Source: an uncultured Alphaproteobacteria bacterium
GTDB taxonomy: Bacteria; Pseudomonadota; Alphaproteobacteria; Micavibrionales; Micavibrionaceae
Length of the DNA stretch: 28,375 nt
NCBI GenBank assembly: GCA_946481105.1
Contig: CAMLMM010000023.1
Location: 1 to 28,375, forward strand
Reading direction: 5' to 3'
Part shown: positions 1 to 6,975 of the stretch, in pieces
Numbering within the stretch: the first letter of the stretch is position 1
Layout: each line of letters opens with the position of its first letter
Notes under the pieces: model-generated
Told to the model about the DNA's origin: nothing
Databases searched by the model: none
What the model saw: only the letters and a program-made list of their open reading frames with translations
Made by a program: the position numbers and the translations under genes

Positions 1-558
1 ATTGACGGGCAGAATATCGCCGCCGTCACGCAGGAAAGCCTGCGCCAGAATGTCGCGCTGGTGCCGCAGGAGCCGGTATTATTCCACCGGTCACTGGCCG
101 AGAACATTGCGTATGGTCGGCCGGGCGCAAGTCTGGATTCTATCCGTGACGCTGCGCACGAAGCCTATGCCGCCGAGTTTATCGAACGGTTACCACAAGG
201 TTATGAAACCCTTGTCGGTGAACGCGGGATCAAACTCTCGGGTGGTGAACGGCAGCGTGTGGCGATTGCCCGCGCGTTGCTCGCCGATTGCCCGGTGCTG
301 ATATTGGATGAGGCGACATCATCGCTGGATTCCGTGTCGGAGCATTATATCCAGAAGGCACTCGACCGTCTGATGGAAGGCCGCACGACGATTACGATTG
401 CGCACCGTCTGGCGACCATTCAGAAGGCCGATCGCATTCTGGTGTTCGATAATGGCCGGATTATCGAGCAGGGGACGCATGCGGAATTGTTGCAGAACCC
501 GCAATCGACCTATCGCCGCCTCTATGAAATGCAGGCCCTCGATCTGGTTGGTGAATAA
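1..558 (+). CDS. ABC exporter, ATP-binding domain (C-terminal part, truncated by window edge)
   Basis: The reading frame is open from base 1, so this is the last 185 residues of a longer protein. It reads through a Q-loop region ([10 protein letters not shown]), the ABC signature [15 protein letters not shown], Walker B (LILDEAT) with D-loop SSLD, and the H-loop histidine in TIAHRL, so a complete C-terminal half of a nucleotide-binding domain is present. The order and wording match the type IV exporter family (MsbA/LapB-like, membrane domain fused N-terminal to the ATPase), which flips lipids or exports drugs or peptides across the inner membrane. The membrane domain lies outside the window, so the substrate cannot be inferred. 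The gene ends at a TAA followed closely by an intrinsic terminator, so it is the last gene of its unit. Confidence 0.9.
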   Translation: MDGQNIAAVTQESLRQNVALVPQEPVLFHRSLAENIAYGRPGASLDSIRDAAHEAYAAEFIERLPQGYETLVGERGIKLSGGERQRVAIARALLADCPVLILDEATSSLDSVSEHYIQKALDRLMEGRTTITIAHRLATIQKADRILVFDNGRIIEQGTHAELLQNPQSTYRRLYEMQALDLVGE

Positions 559-567
559 ATAGAAAAA

Positions 568-590
568 GAGAGCCGTTTGGCTCCCTTTTG
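568..590 (+). terminator. Intrinsic terminator after the ABC transporter gene
   Basis: A GAGCC/GGCTC stem (570-574 with 579-583) with a GTTT loop is followed by CCTTTTG. It lies 11 bases after the ABC stop codon. The stem is short and the T run is only four bases, so termination may be partial. Its 3' half (577-589) is identical to the terminator after the hsp20 gene. Confidence 0.6.
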
Positions 591-665
591 CCATATAGAA
601 AAAAATCAGCTTTATCGTTGCCTATACGACATGCAAGTGCTTGATTTCATTAAGGAATGGCAGGA

Positions 666-679
666 TTGATTTTAATCAA
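666..679. promoter_or_regulatory. Perfect FNR/FixK-type box upstream of hsp20
   Basis: TTGAT-TTTA-ATCAA matches the FNR/FixK consensus TTGAT-N4-ATCAA at all ten defined positions. Its centre is at 672.5. A TGATAT hexamer at 702-707 could serve as -10, which would put transcription start near 714, about 41.5 bases downstream of the box centre, the standard class II activator position. The next gene start is 744. The match and spacing are read from sequence; use by an FNR/FixK/Dnr regulator is inferred. Confidence 0.65.
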
Positions 680-680
680 A

Positions 681-710
681 ACACAATTATTTTGATTGTG
701 TTGATATCAA
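681..710 (+). promoter_or_regulatory. Inverted repeats over the putative hsp20 core promoter
   Basis: ACACAAT (681-687) and ATTGTGT (695-701) are perfect 7-base arms around a 7-base spacer. They are followed directly by the 10-base palindrome TTGATATCAA (701-710), which contains the putative -10. These symmetrical sites sit between the FNR-type box and the expected start of transcription, where a repressor or second regulator could bind. No function is established. Confidence 0.4.
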
Positions 711-743
711 TTCATTCACGTCAAACCTGAAAGGAGACATATC

Positions 744-1247
744 ATGAGTATCCGCGATTTAATTCCTTCCGTACGTTCTTTTCCCATGCAAATTCGCCAA
801 AGCGGCGTTGAGTCATCACTGGCCGCCATGCAGGATGAGATGAACCGCATGTTCAATCACTTCTTTGGCGATGTTCAAATGCGCCTGACTGATTGGGATG
901 CCAAACTGCCAAGTTCCCCGGCGGTCGATGTATCCGAAAATGCCAAGGAGTTTATTATTAAAGCCGAGATTGCTGGCATGTCCCCGGAAGAAGTCGAGGT
1001 AGAAGTAACAGAAGGCTACCTAACCCTGCGCGGTGAGAAGAAAAATGAAACGAAGGATGAGAAGGAAAACTACCTGCGGCAGGAAATTTCCTACGGGTCG
1101 TTTTACCGGACCATCGCATTGCCGGAGGCGGCGGATTGCCGTAAAGCTGATGCCACTTTCAAAAGCGGCGTCATGACGATCCGGGTGCCGAAAAAAGAAG
1201 CGGCTTTGGCGGAACCGCAGAAACTGAAAATAAAATCGGCGGCTTAA
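744..1247 (+). CDS. Small heat-shock protein, Hsp20/alpha-crystallin family
   Basis: A 167-residue ATP-independent holdase that would bind unfolding proteins in the cytoplasm as an oligomer. The alpha-crystallin domain runs from about residue 55 to 150: PAVDVSE opens it, EIAGMSPEEVEVEV and GYLTLRGEKK are typical internal strands, and the GVMTIRVPKK strand closes it. The N-terminal arm contains MQDEMNRMFNHFFGD, typical of class A sHSPs. No clear C-terminal IXI motif is seen; the tail reads QKLKIKSAA. The ATG is preceded by AAAGGAG eight bases upstream. The gene is alone between two terminators. The FNR-type box upstream suggests induction by oxygen limitation rather than, or in addition to, heat; no convincing RpoH promoter or ROSE thermometer was found by eye. 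Confidence 0.95.
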   Translation: MSIRDLIPSVRSFPMQIRQSGVESSLAAMQDEMNRMFNHFFGDVQMRLTDWDAKLPSSPAVDVSENAKEFIIKAEIAGMSPEEVEVEVTEGYLTLRGEKKNETKDEKENYLRQEISYGSFYRTIALPEAADCRKADATFKSGVMTIRVPKKEAALAEPQKLKIKSAA

Positions 1248-1263
1248 TAATCAGCTAGCCATT

Positions 1264-1292
1264 AAAAAAAGGGAGCCAGTTGGCTCCCTTTT
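1264..1292. terminator. Bidirectional intrinsic terminator between hsp20 and the DEAD-box helicase gene
   Basis: GGGAGCC-AGTT-GGCTCCC (1271-1288) forms a perfect 7-bp stem with TTTT after it on the plus strand and a run of seven A (1264-1270) before it, giving seven T on the minus strand. It can terminate both convergent genes, and more strongly the minus-strand helicase transcript. Confidence 0.85.
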
Positions 1293-1312
1293 AGATTCCT
1301 TATATTCAGATG

Positions 1313-3010
1313 TTAGGCTGAACGCGCCGGGCGGGCTTTACGTGGGCCAGCCTGGTTGAAACCGCCGGATTTTTTGTAAGGGCTGGCACCGTCGGCACGC
1401 TTGAAACCGCCTTCATTCTTAAATCCGCCCTCACGACGTTCGCCAAACTTCTTTTCACCGAACTTCTTCTCGCCGAAAGGCTTGTCACCAAATTTCTTGG
1501 CACCGTCACGGTTGGCAGGTTTGTCGCTTGACCATTTTTTAGCAGGCTTGTCGCCAAAAGCCGGTTTGTCACCAAAGGTTTTCTTTTTGGCAAAGTTGTG
1601 TGAACGCTCGCCACGGTCGCCTTCGGCGCGTTGTGGGCGCTGTGGACGATCACCTTGTGGGCGGTCGTTGTTATAGCTTTGACGTTCCGGTGCCCATTCG
1701 CCGCTGCGGGCTGGGCGGTCGGCGCGTTCGGTGCGCTGAGGACGCTCGCTGCGTTCCGCGCGTTGTGGACGATCACCGGCAAAGTCTTCTTTCTTTTTGA
1801 AGGAGCCTTTCCAGTCGCCAGCCCCGGCAGGTTTGGAACCGAATTTGCGCGGGCCGAAGCTTTTTCCGCCACCGCCAAATTTTTTCGGTCCGCGGGAAGA
1901 ATTGCCGCGTTCCGATTTTTCTTTTGGCTTGCCCGGATTCATCAGGCGGTCAATGGCCGCCCATTTGGCTTTGTCGCCGCCCGAGATCAGGCAGATAGCT
2001 TCGCCTTCGGCACCGTTACGGCCAGTACGGCCGATACGGTGTATGTAATCTTCCGGGTTTTGCGGCAGGTCGAAATTGATAACAGTTTCCAGCATCGGAA
2101 TATCCAGACCGCGGGCGGCCACGTCGGTGGCGACCAGGATACGGGTTTCATTCTTGCGGAATGTACGGATAACGCGGTCACGCTGACCTTGGCGCAGATC
2201 GCCATGGATTGCTTCGGCCGAGTGGTTTTCACGGTGCAGGCGGCGGGCCAGACGGTCGGCGCCATGCTTGGTTTTCACGAACACGATAATCTGGCCGGAG
2301 CGTGCATCCAGCAGCTTCACCAGCTCGTCATGTTTCGCGTCATCATTCACATGAATCAGTTCTTGTTTAATCTTAGGGGCTGCCACGTTTGAAGAACCAG
2401 TCTCCACGCGTTCCGGCTCATTCAGGTAATTCTTGGCCAGTTTCATGATGTGTGGCTGTACGGTGGCCGAGAACATCAGGGTCTGGCGTTTTTCCGGCAG
2501 GTATTTGGCGATGGCCTCAAGCTGGACATCAAAGCCCATATCGAGCATCCGGTCGGCTTCGTCCAGAACCAGGAAGTCGGTTTTCTTCAGGGTCAGGGTG
2601 TCGCGTTCCAGGTGGTCGTTAATACGGCCCGGGGTGCCGACGATAATGCGCGGGCGGCCTTTCAACTGGGTCAATTGTTTGAACATCGCTTCGCCGCCGA
2701 TCAGCAGGGCGATTTTCACGCTGTTATCCGGTAGGAAGGATTTCAGCTGGGTCATCACCTGAACCGCCAGTTCGCGGGTCGGGGTCATGACCAGCGCGCA
2801 GCTGAATTCATTCGTCATGATGTGGTGAACGAGTGGCAGGCCAAACGCGGCGGTTTTGCCGGTGCCGGTCTGGGCGGTACCCAGAATGTCCTTGCCTGCC
2901 ATAGCCAGCGGAATTGATTTTTCCTGGATAGGGGTAGGGGTGGTGAAATTAAGTGTCTCTAATTTTGATAGCATAGCGGCGCTCAGGCCGAAGGTGGAAA
3001 ACCCGGTCAT
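1313..3010 (-). CDS. DEAD-box ATP-dependent RNA helicase with long basic repeat tail
   Basis: A 565-residue RNA helicase of the RhlE/DeaD/SrmB group, expected to act in RNA remodelling (ribosome assembly, mRNA decay or cold adaptation). Visible motifs: Q-motif around residues 4-29, Walker A AQTGTGKT (46-53), PTREL (77-81), TPGR (126-129), DEAD (150-153), SAT (181-183), ARGLD (299-303) and HRIGRTGR (324-331). The core ends near 380. The remainder is a disordered, Arg/Lys/Gly-rich tail with RxxR-type repeats and then FGDKP/FGEKK repeats, as in RNA-binding extensions of RhlE-like proteins. The ATG has AAGGA seven bases upstream. Orthology to a single named helicase cannot be settled by eye, so no symbol is given. 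Confidence 0.95.
   Translation of the reverse strand: MTGFSTFGLSAAMLSKLETLNFTTPTPIQEKSIPLAMAGKDILGTAQTGTGKTAAFGLPLVHHIMTNEFSCALVMTPTRELAVQVMTQLKSFLPDNSVKIALLIGGEAMFKQLTQLKGRPRIIVGTPGRINDHLERDTLTLKKTDFLVLDEADRMLDMGFDVQLEAIAKYLPEKRQTLMFSATVQPHIMKLAKNYLNEPERVETGSSNVAAPKIKQELIHVNDDAKHDELVKLLDARSGQIIVFVKTKHGADRLARRLHRENHSAEAIHGDLRQGQRDRVIRTFRKNETRILVATDVAARGLDIPMLETVINFDLPQNPEDYIHRIGRTGRNGAEGEAICLISGGDKAKWAAIDRLMNPGKPKEKSERGNSSRGPKKFGGGGKSFGPRKFGSKPAGAGDWKGSFKKKEDFAGDRPQRAERSERPQRTERADRPARSGEWAPERQSYNNDRPQGDRPQRPQRAEGDRGERSHNFAKKKTFGDKPAFGDKPAKKWSSDKPANRDGAKKFGDKPFGEKKFGEKKFGERREGGFKNEGGFKRADGASPYKKSGGFNQAGPRKARPARSA
1420..1590 (-). repeat. Short tandem repeats in the helicase tail (FGDKP / FGEKK units)
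   Basis: About residues 475-530 of the helicase consist of imperfect repeats of a 5-residue unit (FGDKP, FGEKK, FGERR), visible in the DNA as recurring 15-base units on the minus strand. An adjacent part (about 405-475, bases 1590-1800) repeats RPQRAER/RPQRTER. Such coding repeats can vary in copy number by slippage or recombination. Confidence 0.7.
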
Positions 3011-3087
3011 TCTAAATCCTTATTTTGTCCGTGTTGGAGGCCATCACCATGATGAACTCCGAGTTCCAGTCACGCCCCATATACCTA

Positions 3088-3115
3088 GGTATAATCTGGG
3101 CAGGCTCTTGTTCAA
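3088..3115 (-). promoter_or_regulatory. Putative promoter of the DEAD-box helicase gene
   Basis: On the minus strand TTGAAC (3115-3110) is followed after 16 bases by TATACC (3093-3088), giving a sigma70-like promoter with a leader of roughly 70 bases. The -10 lies inside a perfect 14-base palindrome, TATACCTAGGTATA (3080-3093), which could be an operator. Confidence 0.5.
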
Positions 3116-3258
3116 CACGGTATCAATGGATTTAAAATCCGGGGTGCGGAAAAAAAGCTATCGCAAACTCTTGGCGTCATATGCCGTGAAAGGGGCTGAT
3201 ATGTCAAGAAATTTCGTATTTTGTGAATTCGGGCCTATCTGTCAGGTGCCGAAAACGC

Positions 3259-3264
3259 TATAAT
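3259..3264 (+). promoter_or_regulatory. Putative -10 element for the AI-2E family transporter gene
   Basis: A perfect TATAAT hexamer lies 20 bases upstream of the first possible start. No good -35 is seen at 16-18 bases (the region reads CTATCTG), so the promoter call rests on the -10 alone. Confidence 0.4.
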
Positions 3265-3284
3265 CGGCTTCCAAATTTCCAATA

Positions 3285-4373
3285 ATGGTGTCCTCCATGA
3301 GTTTCTTGAAATTATCCGGCAGTTCTTCTTTCCCGCCACTGTCTTTTGCGAACGTGGCGCTGGGGTTTATCGGTATCTCCCTGCTGGTTTTCGTCTTGCA
3401 TCAGGGCAAACCCATCCTGATGCCCTTCGTGATTGCGGTGTTTCTCTGGTACCTTATCAACGCGCTGGCGCGGGCTATTGGCTATCTGAAAGTGGGCGGA
3501 TACAGCCTGCCGCGCTTTTACCGCTTTGCAGCGGCCATCTTGTTTTTTGTTATCCTATTTGGTGGTATTGGCACACTGGTCAGCCAGAATATCGTCCACG
3601 TGATGCGCGCCGCGCCGGATTACCAGCGTAACCTGGAGCCGATCCTCACCAAAATGGTCGGCTGGTTCCATCTGGACCATGAGCCGACGCTCAGCGATAT
3701 CTCTCAATATCTCGATTTCAACTGGATTGTAACCTCACTGGCCGGCATTTTTACCGGGCTGGCAGGAAAAACCCTGGTTGTGGTGATTTATACCGGATTC
3801 CTGCTGTATGAGCAGAAATTCTTTAATCATAAAATCATTAATATGATTGAAGACCCTAAGACCGAAGAAGATATTCGCGCCATCATTCATAAAATCGATA
3901 TGCGCATTCAGCGCTATATCGGCATCAAGTCATTAAACAGCGCCCTTGATAGTATTCTAACCTATATTATTCTGCGCGCCGTCGGCCTTGATTATGCCGA
4001 ATTCTGGGGGGTGCTGGCGTTCTTCCTGCATTTCATCCCGTATGCCGGGTCGATGATTGCGATTACGGTGCCCTCGCTGATTGCGCTGATTCAGTTTGGT
4101 GATCCGACATATTTCGTTATTGTCGGCGTGTGCATTGGCTTGACTCATGCATTTATCGGACATTTCCTTGAACCGTTCATGATGGGAACCAATCTGAATC
4201 TCAGCCCGATTTTTATTATCTCGTCGCTCGCCATGTGGGGACTTATCTGGGGTATTCCGGGCATGTTCCTGGCGGTGCCTATCCTGGCCATTCTGGTTAT
4301 CAGCCTATCGCAATTCCCGCGGACACGGCCATGGGCGATACTTATGTCCAAGACGGGTGATCTGGCTGATTAG
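3285..4373 (+). CDS. AI-2E transporter family (PerM/TqsA-like) integral membrane protein
   Basis: A 362-residue polytopic inner-membrane protein. It has two hydrophobic segments at about residues 20-60, another near 80-105, a large extracytoplasmic or cytoplasmic region around 110-150, and then a cluster of membrane segments from about 150 to 345. The C-terminal half carries family hallmarks: HKIDMRIQRYIGIKSLNSALDSI, FLHFIPYAGSMIAITVPSLIAL, GHFLEPFMMGTNLNLSPIFIISSL and WGIPGMFLAVPILAIL. Members export autoinducer-2 (TqsA) or act as Na+/H+ antiporters, but most are uncharacterised, so the substrate is unknown. Two in-frame ATGs compete (3285 and 3297); neither has a good ribosome binding site. 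The gene diverges from the helicase and appears monocistronic. Confidence 0.85.
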   Translation: MVSSMSFLKLSGSSSFPPLSFANVALGFIGISLLVFVLHQGKPILMPFVIAVFLWYLINALARAIGYLKVGGYSLPRFYRFAAAILFFVILFGGIGTLVSQNIVHVMRAAPDYQRNLEPILTKMVGWFHLDHEPTLSDISQYLDFNWIVTSLAGIFTGLAGKTLVVVIYTGFLLYEQKFFNHKIINMIEDPKTEEDIRAIIHKIDMRIQRYIGIKSLNSALDSILTYIILRAVGLDYAEFWGVLAFFLHFIPYAGSMIAITVPSLIALIQFGDPTYFVIVGVCIGLTHAFIGHFLEPFMMGTNLNLSPIFIISSLAMWGLIWGIPGMFLAVPILAILVISLSQFPRTRPWAILMSKTGDLAD

Positions 4374-4382
4374 GCACCATAA

Positions 4383-4398
4383 TATCAATATATTGTGT
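4383..4398. promoter_or_regulatory. Possible NrdR-box-like sequence upstream of nrdB
   Basis: On the minus strand this reads ACACAATATATTGATA, which matches one half and the AT-rich centre of the NrdR box (ACACWATATATNGTGT type), but the other half is degraded. The second tandem box normally found about three helical turns away was not recognised. It lies about 155 bases upstream of the nrdB start. Confidence 0.25.
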
Positions 4399-4410
4399 CG
4401 AAAATCATAA

Positions 4411-4446
4411 CTGGGCCATACCTGTTGTGGTCAGATAATATTTTTT
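4411..4446 (+). terminator. Possible weak intrinsic terminator after the AI-2E family gene
   Basis: CTGGGCCA (4411-4418) can pair with TGGTCAG (4428-4434), with one bulge and one G-T pair. A T-rich stretch with six T follows (4441-4446), but six bases separate stem and T run. It lies between the stop at 4373 and the nrdB start at 4552. Confidence 0.3.
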
Positions 4447-4551
4447 CGTCGATTTTAACCGAATAGTCCTTGCGCCCAATTGAGAATCAGTCTTGATTAG
4501 GGGAGTCAAAAATTGAGTCCTGCAGAAAGAACTTTAAAGGAGTTTCCCGCT

Positions 4552-5610
4552 ATGTCCCAAGCCGCTGTTGTCCGCGCCGAACCGTTATCAGACGACGTTA
4601 CAAAATCAAGCTCGCCCCTGTTGATTGAACGCCATGTTTATAAGCCATTCCTGTATCCGTGGTGCTATGAGGCATGGCTAACCCAGCAACGCATTCACTG
4701 GCTGCCGGAAGAAGTGCCGTTGGCCGAAGATGTTCGCGACTGGAAAAAAACACTGACTCCGGCGGAAAAAAACCTGATGACCCAGATTTTCCGGTTCTTC
4801 ACCCAGGCGGATGTCGAGGTCAATAACTGCTATATGAAGCATTATTCCCGCGTGTTCGGCCCGGTCGAAGTGCAGATGATGCTCGGCGCGTTTGCCAACA
4901 TGGAAACCGTGCATATTGCCGCGTATTCGCATCTGCTCGACACGCTCGGCATGCCGGAAATCGAATACTCGGCCTTCATGAAATACAAGGAAATGAAGGA
5001 TAAATACGACTTCCTGCAAACCGCCAACATGTCGTCGCGTCACGATATCGCGAAGACGATGGCGATGTTTGGCGCCTTCACCGAAGGTGTCCAGCTGTTC
5101 GCGTCTTTCGCGATCCTGATGAACTTCCCCCGCTTCAATAAAATGAAGGGCATGGGGCAGATCGTGACCTGGTCGGTGCGTGACGAGACGCTGCACTGCC
5201 TGTCGATGATCAAATTGTTCAAAACCTTTATCGCCGAGAATCCGGATATCTGGACGGATCGTCTGCGCACTGAAATCACCGATTGCGCAAAACGCATTGT
5301 TGAGATCGAAGACGCTTTCATTAACCTGGCTTTTGAAGCGGGCGGCGTTGAAGGCCTGGAGCCAAGCGAAGTGAAGCAATATATCCGCTACATCTCCGAC
5401 CGCCGCCTGCAACAGCTGGATCTCGATCCGGTCTTTGGCATTGAGAAGAATCCGCTGCCGTGGATGGACCAGATGCTGAATGGTGCCGAACACACCAACT
5501 TCTTTGAAAACCGCGCGACTGAATATTCGAAAGCATCGACGCAGGGTTCATGGGAAGATGCATTTTCGGAAGATGCCTTTGCCGGAAATTACGGCAAGAA
5601 AAGCGCGTAA
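4552..5610 (+). CDS. nrdB: Ribonucleoside-diphosphate reductase, class Ia small (radical) subunit
   Basis: A 352-residue R2 subunit that houses the di-iron centre and tyrosyl radical used by NrdA to reduce ribonucleotides for DNA synthesis. All six metal ligands are present with spacings equal to those of E. coli R2: D87, E118, H121, E178, E212 and H215. The radical tyrosine is Y125, seven residues after E118 as in E. coli. I start at ATG 4552 because AAAGGAG lies eight bases upstream; an in-frame TTG at 4513 has no such site. The large subunit nrdA, usually adjacent, is not in the window. The gene is followed by its own terminator, so it appears monocistronic. Confidence 0.96.
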   Translation: MSQAAVVRAEPLSDDVTKSSSPLLIERHVYKPFLYPWCYEAWLTQQRIHWLPEEVPLAEDVRDWKKTLTPAEKNLMTQIFRFFTQADVEVNNCYMKHYSRVFGPVEVQMMLGAFANMETVHIAAYSHLLDTLGMPEIEYSAFMKYKEMKDKYDFLQTANMSSRHDIAKTMAMFGAFTEGVQLFASFAILMNFPRFNKMKGMGQIVTWSVRDETLHCLSMIKLFKTFIAENPDIWTDRLRTEITDCAKRIVEIEDAFINLAFEAGGVEGLEPSEVKQYIRYISDRRLQQLDLDPVFGIEKNPLPWMDQMLNGAEHTNFFENRATEYSKASTQGSWEDAFSEDAFAGNYGKKSA

Positions 5611-5637
5611 GAAATTTTATTATAATAAGGGGAAGGG

Positions 5638-5663
5638 GCGCCATAGTGGCGCTCTTTCTTTTT
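5638..5663 (+). terminator. Intrinsic terminator of nrdB
   Basis: GCGCCA-TAG-TGGCGC (5638-5652) is a perfect 6-bp stem with a three-base loop. A T-rich tail follows (5653-5663). It lies 27 bases after the nrdB stop. Confidence 0.85.
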
Positions 5664-5701
5664 CAATCATCCCGATTCATCAATTATTTACATAAATTGT
5701 A

Positions 5702-5707
5702 TATAAT
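5702..5707 (+). promoter_or_regulatory. Putative -10 element for the receiver-domain gene
   Basis: A perfect TATAAT hexamer within TGTATATAAT lies 41 bases upstream of the GTG start. A TG dinucleotide just upstream may give extended -10 character. No clear -35 was found. Confidence 0.45.
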
Positions 5708-5748
5708 CTAAAGAATAGGTTTGTTGTTAGGGGCCAGGGGAGTTTCCA

Positions 5749-6219
5749 GTGGAAGCAGATGTACCGCTGTCAAAAGATCTGAAAGTCTTGCTGATTGATG
5801 ACGATTCCGCCACGCGGGAAATTTTATCAACATTGCTTCAGGACTTGGGCATCACTGAGATACAGGAAATGACCAATGGGGTGGATGCCCTTGCGTTTAT
5901 AAAACATCATCCTGGATGGAAAGGCATCGTTTTATGCGATTGGAATATGCCCCGTATGTCCGGGGCTTCTTTTTACCGGCAGGCAAAAGCAATCCATCAC
6001 GAAATCCCCTTTATCATGGTGACGGGCCGCAACGATGAAGACTCGATATATTTCGCCAAGGATCAGGGAATATTTGCGTATCTTCTCAAGCCGGTAGCGA
6101 TTGAAGAATTAGAACGCAAGCTGCGCCGTGTTATTGATGTGCACAAAACATATCTGGGCCTGCCGCAGCCGATGGTAGAAAAATCGGTCGAGCAGGACCA
6201 GGACGCTTATACACTTTAA
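5749..6219 (+). CDS. Single-domain response regulator (CheY-like receiver)
   Basis: A 156-residue stand-alone receiver. The fold runs from LKVLLIDDDS to about residue 132. The acidic pocket is D17-D19, the phosphoacceptor is D64 in LCDWNMP, the switch threonine is T92 in MVTGR, and the lysine is K114 in LLKP. A 25-residue tail without a recognisable output domain follows, so output must be through protein contacts (motility, phosphorelay or kinase regulation). The start is a GTG at 5749 with CAGGGGAG ending seven bases upstream. No histidine kinase is nearby. The stop overlaps the convergent fabG stop by three bases with no terminator between them, so antisense transcription into each other is likely. 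Confidence 0.93.
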   Translation: MEADVPLSKDLKVLLIDDDSATREILSTLLQDLGITEIQEMTNGVDALAFIKHHPGWKGIVLCDWNMPRMSGASFYRQAKAIHHEIPFIMVTGRNDEDSIYFAKDQGIFAYLLKPVAIEELERKLRRVIDVHKTYLGLPQPMVEKSVEQDQDAYTL

Positions 6220-6953
6220 ATCATTGCCATGCCGCCATTCACGTGAATGGTCGCGCCCGTCACATAACCTGCCTCTTCACTCGCCAGATAGGTAACAGCC
6301 GCAGCGATATCGCCCGCGCTGCCCATACGCCCCATCGGAATGGTTGACGAAATTTTGGCTTTCTGGTCGTCGGTCAGAACTTCGGTCATTGACGTTGCAA
6401 TGAAACCAGGCGCCACGCAGTTGACAGTGATATTGCGTGAGGCGATTTCCTGCCCCATGGCTTTTGACCAGCCGATCATCCCGGCTTTGGAGGCCACATA
6501 GTTGCACTGGCCCGGGTTACCCATCACGCCAACAACGGACGCGATATTCACGATGCGGCCCCAACGGCGTTTCATCATGCCGCGCTGAACGGCCTTCGCG
6601 AGTTTGAAAGTGGCGGTCATGTTCACGGCAATAACCTCATCCCATTCTTCGTCTTTCATGCGCATCGACAGATTATCACGGGTCAAACCGGCGTTGTTCA
6701 CCAGAATATCAATCTGGCCCATGGCTTTGTCCGCATCGGCGACCAGCGCATCAACGGCATCAGGTTTGCCGAGGTCGGCGGGGAGAACGAATACGCGTTC
6801 TTTCAGATCAGCAGCCAGCGCATTAAGCTTGTCCACGTTGCGGCCGGATATGCCGACGGTAGCACCTTGGCCATGCAGGGCGCGGGCGATGGCTTCACCG
6901 ATGCCGCCCGTTGCGCCAGTTACAAGAGCGGTTTTGCCAGTCAGATTAAACAT
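6216..6953 (-). CDS. fabG: 3-oxoacyl-[acyl-carrier-protein] reductase
   Basis: A 245-residue short-chain dehydrogenase that reduces 3-oxoacyl-ACP with NADPH in fatty-acid elongation. The NADP motif TGATGGIG is at residues 12-19 and NNAG at 86-89. The catalytic triad is S139 (NIASV), Y152 and K156 (YVASK), and the C-terminus reads GYVTGATIHVNGGMAMI as in FabG. AAGGA sits before the ATG. It is the third gene of a minus-strand operon with fabD and an RraB-like gene; the acpP gene that often follows fabG is not here. Confidence 0.95.
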   Translation of the reverse strand: MFNLTGKTALVTGATGGIGEAIARALHGQGATVGISGRNVDKLNALAADLKERVFVLPADLGKPDAVDALVADADKAMGQIDILVNNAGLTRDNLSMRMKDEEWDEVIAVNMTATFKLAKAVQRGMMKRRWGRIVNIASVVGVMGNPGQCNYVASKAGMIGWSKAMGQEIASRNITVNCVAPGFIATSMTEVLTDDQKAKISSTIPMGRMGSAGDIAAAVTYLASEEAGYVTGATIHVNGGMAMI

Positions 6954-6975
6954 GATTTTTTCCTTTTTGTTTATA

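Noticed and set aside
595..743. RpoH promoter or ROSE-type RNA thermometer before hsp20
   Set aside because: A CCTATAC stretch at 621 resembles an RpoH -10, but no CTTG-type -35 lies at the right distance, and no ROSE 3' hairpin over the ribosome site was found by eye.
1631..2392. Long plus-strand open frame (253 codons) opposite the helicase gene
   Set aside because: It is antisense to the conserved helicase core, has no recognisable domain, and its composition follows from the helicase codons.
4678..5493. Minus-strand open frame of 271 codons opposite nrdB
   Set aside because: It lies wholly inside the conserved nrdB gene, and its His/Arg-rich sequence is typical of an antisense shadow.
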